Source: JBBDIM01 sp040880405 (GTDB taxonomy: Bacteria > Planctomycetota > Planctomycetia > Pirellulales > Pirellulaceae). Taken from it: DNA of 21,554 bases. The notes beneath the pieces are model-generated. The model saw only the letters and a list, made by a program, of their open reading frames with translations. It was not told the origin of the DNA and searched no databases. Positions 5,610 to 11,540 of this stretch are shown here, one piece after another (position 1 is the stretch's first letter; the number at the start of each line of letters is the position of its first letter). The translations under genes were made by a program, and so were the position numbers. The DNA is taken from positions 1 through 21,554 of the forward strand of contig JBBDIM010000130.1 in assembly GCA_040880405.1 (NCBI GenBank). Reading direction: 5' to 3'.

Positions 5610-7670
5610 CTAATGCACCCGTTGCCCTGGCTTCGCCCCTTCGTCCGGGCTGAGCAGAAAGACCTCCGCACCGCCGGGGCCGGAGGCGCAGACCATCCCT
5701 TCGGACAGGCCGAACTTCATTTGGCGGGGCTTCAGGTTGGCGACCATCACCACCAACCGGCCGACCAGTTGCTCCGGCTCGTAGGCCGCTTTGATGCCAG
5801 CGAAGACCTGCCGCCGCTCGTCACCACCCAAACCCAATGTCAGCTTTAGGAGTTTCCGGGCTTCGGGTACCTGTTCGGCCGAGAGGATCCGGGCCACGCG
5901 CAGATCGACCTTCACGAAGTCGTCGATCGTACACTCTTCGGCCATTGGCTCGTCGGCCAAAGGCTGGGCCTCGTCGTTGAATTTGGTGGCCGTTTGATCG
6001 GCCAAGCTCAGCTCGCCGCCATTGTCTTCGCCGCTCTCTTCTTTGCTCTCTTCGATCATCGCTTGGACCTTTGGCGGTTCGACCCGCTTCATTAAATGTT
6101 GGAATGGTTGAATCGGGGTTCCGACGAGGGGCGTTTGGGCCTGGTCCCAGTCGGTGATTGGATCGCTGAATAGCTCGCCGACCTGGGTGCCCAGTTGCGG
6201 CAACACGGGGCTCAGATAGACGACAATCTGCCGGAACAGGTTCAGCCCCACCGTGCAGACATCTTGCAGCCGCTGGGCCTGGGTCTCGTCTTTGCGAAGT
6301 TCCCACGGCTTGTTCGATTCGATGTAGGGGTTGGCGCGGTCGGCTAGTTCCAGGATGAGCCGCATCGCCTTGTTCAGGTCGAGGTTTTCGTAGGCCTGAG
6401 CGATCGCCTCGGCGGCCTGGGCACCTTGCTCGAACAGGCCACCATCGTCGGGATACTTTTTGGAAAGCCCGGTCGCTTGGACGAACTTGGCGGTCCTGGA
6501 GGCGAGGTTCACCACTTTGCCGACCAGATCAGCGTTGACCTTCTCGGCGAACTCCTCCAGGTTCATATCGATGTCGTCCAGACGCGGCCCCAGCTTGGCG
6601 GCGTAGTAGTACCGCAGGTAGGCTGGGTCGAGGTGCTTGAGGTAGGTCTCCGCCTTGACGAAGGTCCCGGTGCTCTTGCTCATCTTGGCCTTGTCGACCG
6701 TCAAGAAGCCGTGGATGTGGACCTTGGTCGGCAGGTTGAATCCGGCCGTCTTCAGCATTCCAGGCCAGAACAACGTGTGGAAGTAGGTGATGTCCTTGCC
6801 GATGAAGTGATGGATCTCGGTCTCGGGGTCTTTCCACCACTTGTCGAGGTCTTCACCGTTCCGCTTGCACCACTCCCACGTTGAGGCGATGTACCCGATT
6901 GGGGCGTCGAACCAGACGTACCAATACTCTCCGGGGTGGCCCGGGATCTCGAACCCGAAGTAAGGCCCAGGCCGGGAGACATCCCAGTCCCTCAGCGGTT
7001 TGTTCAGGAAGTGCCCAGCCAGGTAGTTGGCTACCTCTTCCTGAAGGTGTTTTCCGCTTTGGGACCACTCCTGCAAGAATTCGTGCATCGCTTCCAGGCG
7101 GACGAACAAATGGTTGGCGGTCCGCAGTTCCGGGGTGGCCCCGGTGTGGGTGCTTTTGGGGTCGATCAGATCGGCCGGAGTGTAGGCCGCGCCGCAGGCG
7201 GAACAGTTGTCGCCTGGTTGGTTCGTCGCCCCGCAAACCGGGCAGGTCCCGCGAACGAAACGATCCGCCAGAAACGTTTTTTGCTCCGGGTCGTAAAGCT
7301 GCTGGACCTCTTTTTCGACCACGAGATCGGCATCGCGGAGGGCCTGCCAGAATTGAGCTCCTAAGATGCGGTTCTCTTCGCTGTGGGTTGAGCCGTAATT
7401 ATCAAACGCGACGTCAAACCCGGCGAAGTCGCGCTGGTGCTGCTGGCTGACTTCGGCGATGAACTCCTCCTCGGTGATTCCCCGCTTACCCGCGGAAATC
7501 ATGATCGCCGTGCCGTGGGTATCATCCGCGCAGAAGTAGCGGCAATCGTTGCCTCGCAGCCTCTGAAAGCGGACCCAGATATCGGTCTGGATGTACTCTA
7601 CCAGGTGCCCAATGTGGATCGGGCCGTTGGCATAAGGCAACGCGGAAGTCACCAGAATACGTCGCGGCAT
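5610..7670 (-). CDS. metG: Methionyl-tRNA synthetase
   Basis: This 686-residue cytoplasmic class I aminoacyl-tRNA synthetase charges tRNA-Met. The first signature is PYANGPIHIGH, with HIGH at 19-22; the second is KMSKS at 329-333. The connective-peptide zinc knuckle has C143, C146, C156 and C159 (CPVC...CSAC). The anticodon-binding helical domain spans about 390-535. A charged linker (about 538-580) leads to the C-terminal tRNA-binding OB-fold (about 583-686, VDLRVARILSAEQVPEARKLLKL, ending GAKPGQRVH), which dimerises the long, E. coli-type enzymes. The length is typical of that type and all key residues are present. The ATG at 7670 is right because MPRRILVTSALPYANG is the normal family start. 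Translation signals are weak (GGAAAG about 10 bases upstream). The upstream region is interrupted by the scaffold gap, so the promoter cannot be judged. Confidence 0.97.
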   Translation of the reverse strand: MPRRILVTSALPYANGPIHIGHLVEYIQTDIWVRFQRLRGNDCRYFCADDTHGTAIMISAGKRGITEEEFIAEVSQQHQRDFAGFDVAFDNYGSTHSEENRILGAQFWQALRDADLVVEKEVQQLYDPEQKTFLADRFVRGTCPVCGATNQPGDNCSACGAAYTPADLIDPKSTHTGATPELRTANHLFVRLEAMHEFLQEWSQSGKHLQEEVANYLAGHFLNKPLRDWDVSRPGPYFGFEIPGHPGEYWYVWFDAPIGYIASTWEWCKRNGEDLDKWWKDPETEIHHFIGKDITYFHTLFWPGMLKTAGFNLPTKVHIHGFLTVDKAKMSKSTGTFVKAETYLKHLDPAYLRYYYAAKLGPRLDDIDMNLEEFAEKVNADLVGKVVNLASRTAKFVQATGLSKKYPDDGGLFEQGAQAAEAIAQAYENLDLNKAMRLILELADRANPYIESNKPWELRKDETQAQRLQDVCTVGLNLFRQIVVYLSPVLPQLGTQVGELFSDPITDWDQAQTPLVGTPIQPFQHLMKRVEPPKVQAMIEESKEESGEDNGGELSLADQTATKFNDEAQPLADEPMAEECTIDDFVKVDLRVARILSAEQVPEARKLLKLTLGLGGDERRQVFAGIKAAYEPEQLVGRLVVMVANLKPRQMKFGLSEGMVCASGPGGAEVFLLSPDEGAKPGQRVH

Positions 7671-7711
7671 GGGGCAGTCTTTCCGTGGAATTCAGGTTAA
7701 TAACGCAATAA

Positions 7712-7766
7712 AGTCCCGTATTGTAACCCAGGCCGGGAAACGGTGGGAGTGCGGCTTGTTGTGGGC
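7712..7766. repeat. 55-bp sequence duplicated across the scaffold gap (left copy)
   Basis: These 55 bases are identical to 7867-7921. They end exactly at the first N, and the other copy starts exactly after the last N. This is most simply two contig ends sharing an overlap of 55 bases rather than a biological duplication. Confidence 0.85.
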
Positions 7767-7866
7767 NNNNNNNNNNNNNNNNNNNNNNNNNNNNNNNNNN
7801 NNNNNNNNNNNNNNNNNNNNNNNNNNNNNNNNNNNNNNNNNNNNNNNNNNNNNNNNNNNNNNNNNN
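7767..7866. other. Assembly gap (100 N)
   Basis: A run of exactly 100 N, the conventional placeholder for a gap of unknown size in scaffolds. The open frames crossing it are meaningless. Whether any real sequence is missing is doubtful because the flanks are the same 55 bases. Confidence 0.98.
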
Positions 7867-7921
7867 AGTCCCGTATTGTAACCCAGGCCGGGAAACGGTG
7901 GGAGTGCGGCTTGTTGTGGGC
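7867..7921. repeat. 55-bp sequence duplicated across the scaffold gap (right copy)
   Basis: Identical to 7712-7766, in direct orientation. See the left copy. Confidence 0.85.
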
Positions 7922-7939
7922 TGGGCACGTCCAGACATC

Positions 7940-8171
7940 GGGTGCCATGCCCACGCCCTCCAACGTGGGCATGTTTTGGCGGGGAGGTTCTCTACCGGCA
8001 ACTCTCAGTTAACAACGACCGAATCGGCCAACCGCGAACCCACGGTCCATTGACTATCTAATTTCCGGACATGTTGCTGGTAGAACTAGAGATGGCGTCC
8101 AGGCTTCTCAGAAGAGACACGATTATCTCGCACTTCTCATGCCCACGTTGGAGGGCGTGGGCATGGCACCC
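7940..8171. repeat. 34-bp perfect inverted repeat (GGGTGCCATGCCCACG type)
   Basis: The arms 7940-7973 and 8138-8171 are perfect reverse complements over 34 bp, with 164 bp between. Each arm contains its own palindrome (CATGCCCACG ... CGTGGGCATG), so each can also form a local hairpin. The intervening sequence shows no gene. Confidence 0.85.
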
Positions 8172-8485
8172 AAATACAAAACCCGCCACCCGCTAGCAAA
8201 TAGGGGACTCTCGGCGGGTGGCCTGGGTTCGCTTGAGCGTTTTTTCCCGCAACCTCGCCGAATTTTGAAAATATTACACGTTTGATATTGTCCTGGGGCT
8301 GAATCCCGACGACATTGTCCCCCACGTTATCCCGGCGGAACATGGATGGTTTCGCGGGACGGAAGACTCAGGGCCTGGATGATCCGGGCTAATCCGCACC
8401 GAGCATCAGTCTCGTCATCGCCCGTACGCAGGAAGTCGGCTTGCGCGGGTGGTGGGACCCGATGTTCGTTCCAGGGAAGGACGCG
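8172..8485 (+). promoter_or_regulatory. Upstream region of the thioredoxin-trypsin gene
   Basis: A 9-bp stem GCCACCCGC/GCGGGTGGC (8185-8193 and 8214-8222) with a 20-base loop is followed by an AT-rich block at 8261-8290. That block contains TTGAAA (8265-8270) and TATTGT (8286-8291), 15 bases apart, a weak promoter candidate. A run of six T (8239-8244) follows the stem at a distance. AGGGAAGGA (8473-8481) just before the ATG at 8486 is a strong ribosome binding site and decides the start. Confidence 0.35.
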
Positions 8486-10084
8486 ATGAAATCATTCGCC
8501 GCTTTATTGCTTTGCGCCGTGACCGCCGCCCCACTCGTGGCGGCTGACCCCCCGTCCGACGACGCCATTCTCTACTGCTTCACTGCCGAGTGGTGTACCT
8601 ACTGCCACGAGATGCAACCGGTACTCAACCGGATGCACCAGGATGGCTACACCCTCCGGATGGTCGATAAGGACAAGCATCCGGAATTCGCTCAGCAGAT
8701 GGGCGTTCGCGGGCTGCCTTACTTCGTGCTAACCCGGGGAGACCAACCGGTGGCTCAGGCCGAAGGACGGACCTCCTACGAGCGACTAACCCGGATGTTT
8801 CGCGATTCCGAGCCCAGCGCCGCACGGGGACAATCCCCCAATCCCAACAGCCAAACGGCCCATATGCCCGGCGATCAGGCCGCCCTCCCACCGGCCCGAT
8901 TCGTTGATTCACGTACGGACGCCGCACCGGGGCAGACCCAGCCAAGTGGCAACGTTCAGCCAGCCAGCCACAATAGCCCCGCTCCCGGAGTCGATTCCGC
9001 CCAAGGTCAAGATATCCGCCGGCAGGCGATGGAAGCTAGTGTTCGCTTAAAGGTGGAGGACCCGAACGGCAATTCGTTTGGCTCCGGGACGATCGTCCAT
9101 CGCCAGGGTGAGGACGCGTTGGTTTTGACGTGTGCCCATATTTTCCGCGATAGCCAGGGCCAGGGGAAAATCAACGTCGACATCTTCCCACCCTCCGGGC
9201 AGCAGACGGTGATCGGCCAGATCATCACCTACGATCTGGACCGGGACGTCGCGTTGGTTGCCATTCGCACCGCCGCCAAGGTCGCCGTGATGCCGCTCGG
9301 AAGTCGCGACTCGGAGTGCCAAGTAGGGCAAACGGTCTTCAGCATCGGCTGCGATCAGGGGGGAGACCGCCGACTACACGATAGCAGGGTCAACACCGTC
9401 AACCGATACCAAGGCCCCGCCAATGTCCAGGTCGCAGGGGCACCGATCGACGGCCGGAGCGGTGGTGGGCTATTTGCCGCCGATGGCCAAGTGGTCGGTG
9501 TCTGCAACGCGGCCGACCCCCAAGATGACGAAGGGCTCTACGCCGCGATCCCCACCATCTACGAAGTGTTGGAGCAAGCTAAGCTGACCGAGCTGTTCCA
9601 GGACCAACCCCGATCGCCGGCTCCGACCAACCTAGCCCAAAACAATTCGCGGCGCGACAGTCCGGCCCCGCGCGGCCTGCCAGCCGGCAATCCCGCCCAG
9701 TCGCAAGCCGAACTCGCGAATCATCCCCGCTCCGCGCCGCTCAATGTCGCTTCCGCCGACCCCGGCCGATCGCCGCTGGCAATGGCCTCCAATCCGGCCC
9801 CTGCCAACCCGGCAAACTCCGCCAACCCGGCCGCCTCGAACGGCAGTCATTCGTTGAGCCAGGTGGAACAAGAGATTCTCGATTACCTCCAAGCCCAAAA
9901 CGGCAGCGCCGAGGTCACCGTAGTCCTCCGCAACCGCGACAACCCCTCCGCCCAACCGGCGGTCTTCAGCCTGCCGAGCCAGCCCTCGCCGGAGTTCCTC
10001 CAGCAGATCAGCGGCCAGCCCCAATCAAACCCCCGGCCAGCCCAAACCCAGGATGGAATGATCCTCCGGGGACAAAACCGGTAG
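8486..10084 (+). CDS. Secreted thioredoxin-fold / trypsin-like serine protease fusion
   Basis: This 532-residue exported protein has two enzymatic folds. The signal peptide is MKSFAALLLCAVTAAPLVAA (1-20). Residues about 25-108 are a thioredoxin fold with W36-C37-T-Y-C40 and a cis-proline at P78 (RGLPYF), so the redox cysteines are intact. A Pro/Ser/Gln-rich linker (109-178) leads to a trypsin/HtrA-like protease domain (about 180-370) with H218 (LTCAH), D254 (DRDVALV) and S325 (DGRSGGGLF), a complete triad. No PDZ domain follows. The tail is Pro/Ala/Asn-rich and low in complexity (about 372-455), then a short conserved-looking segment (456-485) and a disordered end. The start at 8486 rather than 8441 is set by the signal peptide and the AGGGAAGGA site. 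Redox control or oxidative folding coupled to proteolysis in the periplasm is inference. No operon partner; it converges with the next gene. Confidence 0.85.
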   Translation: MKSFAALLLCAVTAAPLVAADPPSDDAILYCFTAEWCTYCHEMQPVLNRMHQDGYTLRMVDKDKHPEFAQQMGVRGLPYFVLTRGDQPVAQAEGRTSYERLTRMFRDSEPSAARGQSPNPNSQTAHMPGDQAALPPARFVDSRTDAAPGQTQPSGNVQPASHNSPAPGVDSAQGQDIRRQAMEASVRLKVEDPNGNSFGSGTIVHRQGEDALVLTCAHIFRDSQGQGKINVDIFPPSGQQTVIGQIITYDLDRDVALVAIRTAAKVAVMPLGSRDSECQVGQTVFSIGCDQGGDRRLHDSRVNTVNRYQGPANVQVAGAPIDGRSGGGLFAADGQVVGVCNAADPQDDEGLYAAIPTIYEVLEQAKLTELFQDQPRSPAPTNLAQNNSRRDSPAPRGLPAGNPAQSQAELANHPRSAPLNVASADPGRSPLAMASNPAPANPANSANPAASNGSHSLSQVEQEILDYLQAQNGSAEVTVVLRNRDNPSAQPAVFSLPSQPSPEFLQQISGQPQSNPRPAQTQDGMILRGQNR

Positions 10085-10096
10085 GAAGCCGTACCC

Positions 10097-11251
10097 CTAC
10101 TTCACCTGCTCATGCAGCAGCGTCGTCGCGTAGCCCAGCAAATCGTTGCGGGCGCGGCAGCTTTCGGCCAAAGTTTGGTATTGGCCGCTGCGTTGGCACA
10201 GCTCGAACAGGGGTGGGGCGATGCCCATGGTGTGGACTCCCGGCGGGATCAGATTTAGGGCGGCGTCCATCGCCTCGGAATCGCGGCCGATCCGGGCCAG
10301 CAGCGTGATGTAAGTTTCGATCGCCAGCGAGCCTTCCCGGCGGATGTCGCTCGCCTCCGCTTTTTCGCGGAAGTAGTTCAGGTTGCCCTCGACATCGTTG
10401 CTCAGCAGCAGTTGAAAATACCGGGCGTGGCTTGGGTAAAACTCTTCAAACGGCGGTTCCTGCGGCATCTGAAAGGCGGCGTCCAGGCGGCGGCCATACT
10501 CGGTCAATTCCCAGGCCAATTGCAACAGTTCCGGATCTTCCAAGACCTTGGCAAATCGAACCGTGGCGGCCAAGTGGCTGGTGTCGATGTGGTAGCTGCC
10601 GGCGACGACCAGATAGTCCCGCGATTCCAAGATCCCGGCCAGCGTGCTCTCCGCCGGCTCCTTCCCTTCCTGATGGGCCGCGTCCCCTTTCACGGTTGCG
10701 GTCAGTTCGTCGTACAGATGCCGCAGCAGTTGCTCAGCCATTGGCTGCTGCTTGGCGGGTGGGAGCATTACCAGTTGTTGCTCGAAGGTGGTGACGGCGT
10801 TGCAGGTGCCGTAATGTTCCAGCGTGAGCCCAAACCCAAACGCCGGATCGACCCCTTCCCCCAGGGCGACGTCGATCAGGTCCTGGACGTTGTCCTCGTC
10901 GACTTTGGCCTCATGCAGGGCTTTGATGACCGGGGCGTTATCCCCCACCGGACGCAGGTAGTGCCATCCCTCGCGGATTCGACCATCGTCGAGCATCAAC
11001 AGTCCCACCTCGCGGCACGCCCCGACCAGGGCCTCTTCCAGTTGGTCCCGCTTCCCGGCGGAGAGATCATCTCCCAGGTCGTGATACAGCAGAGGCAGGT
11101 CCAACCGATGCCGAGCCCGCATCTTGAGAAACTCGAACAACTCGTAATGCTGTTTCTCGGCGCGGTAGTGGTCGATCAGGTGTTCCAGGGCTTGGTCGAT
11201 CCCTTGCTGCTTCAGTAACTGAGCGAACTTGTCGAATACCTCGTTGGCCAC
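10097..11251 (-). CDS. Uncharacterised cytoplasmic helical protein
   Basis: I do not recognise a named family in this 384-residue protein. It has no signal peptide or membrane segment and is predicted to be almost entirely helical. Short helix-pair units resemble solenoid (TPR/HEAT-like) packing, for example 5-45, 125-185 and 275-330. The most conserved-looking stretch is GSYHIDTSHLAATVRFAKVL (218-237) followed by LAWELTEYGRRLDAAFQ (245-261). It resembles proteins I associate with planctomycete genomes, but that is recollection, not a search. The start is GTG at 11251 with GAGGA (11265-11261) nine bases upstream, a good site. The stop is 12 bp from that of the convergent thioredoxin-trypsin gene, with no terminator between. 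The coding frame is uninterrupted and reads as a real protein. Confidence 0.8.
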   Translation of the reverse strand: MANEVFDKFAQLLKQQGIDQALEHLIDHYRAEKQHYELFEFLKMRARHRLDLPLLYHDLGDDLSAGKRDQLEEALVGACREVGLLMLDDGRIREGWHYLRPVGDNAPVIKALHEAKVDEDNVQDLIDVALGEGVDPAFGFGLTLEHYGTCNAVTTFEQQLVMLPPAKQQPMAEQLLRHLYDELTATVKGDAAHQEGKEPAESTLAGILESRDYLVVAGSYHIDTSHLAATVRFAKVLEDPELLQLAWELTEYGRRLDAAFQMPQEPPFEEFYPSHARYFQLLLSNDVEGNLNYFREKAEASDIRREGSLAIETYITLLARIGRDSEAMDAALNLIPPGVHTMGIAPPLFELCQRSGQYQTLAESCRARNDLLGYATTLLHEQVK

Positions 11252-11411
11252 GTCCCGGGTTCCTCATCGCTGGCAGGATGGTAGATAGCGCGGGAAAGGG
11301 GCGTGCGGACCGACCTTGCCATCAAGGTGACCCGCTGTCGCCGGGGCGCCATCGCGAAGTGAACCCACCATCCTAACACCACGGCGCGGAGGGGGATAGT
11401 TGCGAGCTGAA

Positions 11412-11430
11412 CCCAGGACTTTGTCCTGGG
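11412..11430. repeat. CCCAGGAC hairpin repeat
   Basis: CCCAGGAC (11412-11419) and GTCCTGGG (11423-11430) form a perfect 8-bp stem with a TTT loop. It belongs to the same class as the CCAGGGC/GCCCTGG hairpin at 20783-20799. It lies about 110 bases beyond the end of the signalling gene and has no T-run, so it is not a clear terminator. Confidence 0.5.
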
Positions 11431-11540
11431 CTACCGTGAGACGCCCTGTTGGGGCTAAGCTCGAACACGCGACGATTTCTCGCAGTTCCTCGGACGCCTT
11501 CCCAGGTTCCATCAGACGATATTGCCGGTGTGACAGGGTT

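Noticed and set aside
7522..8012. Several open frames spanning the N run
   Set aside because: They exist only because N codons are read as X; they are artefacts of the scaffold gap.
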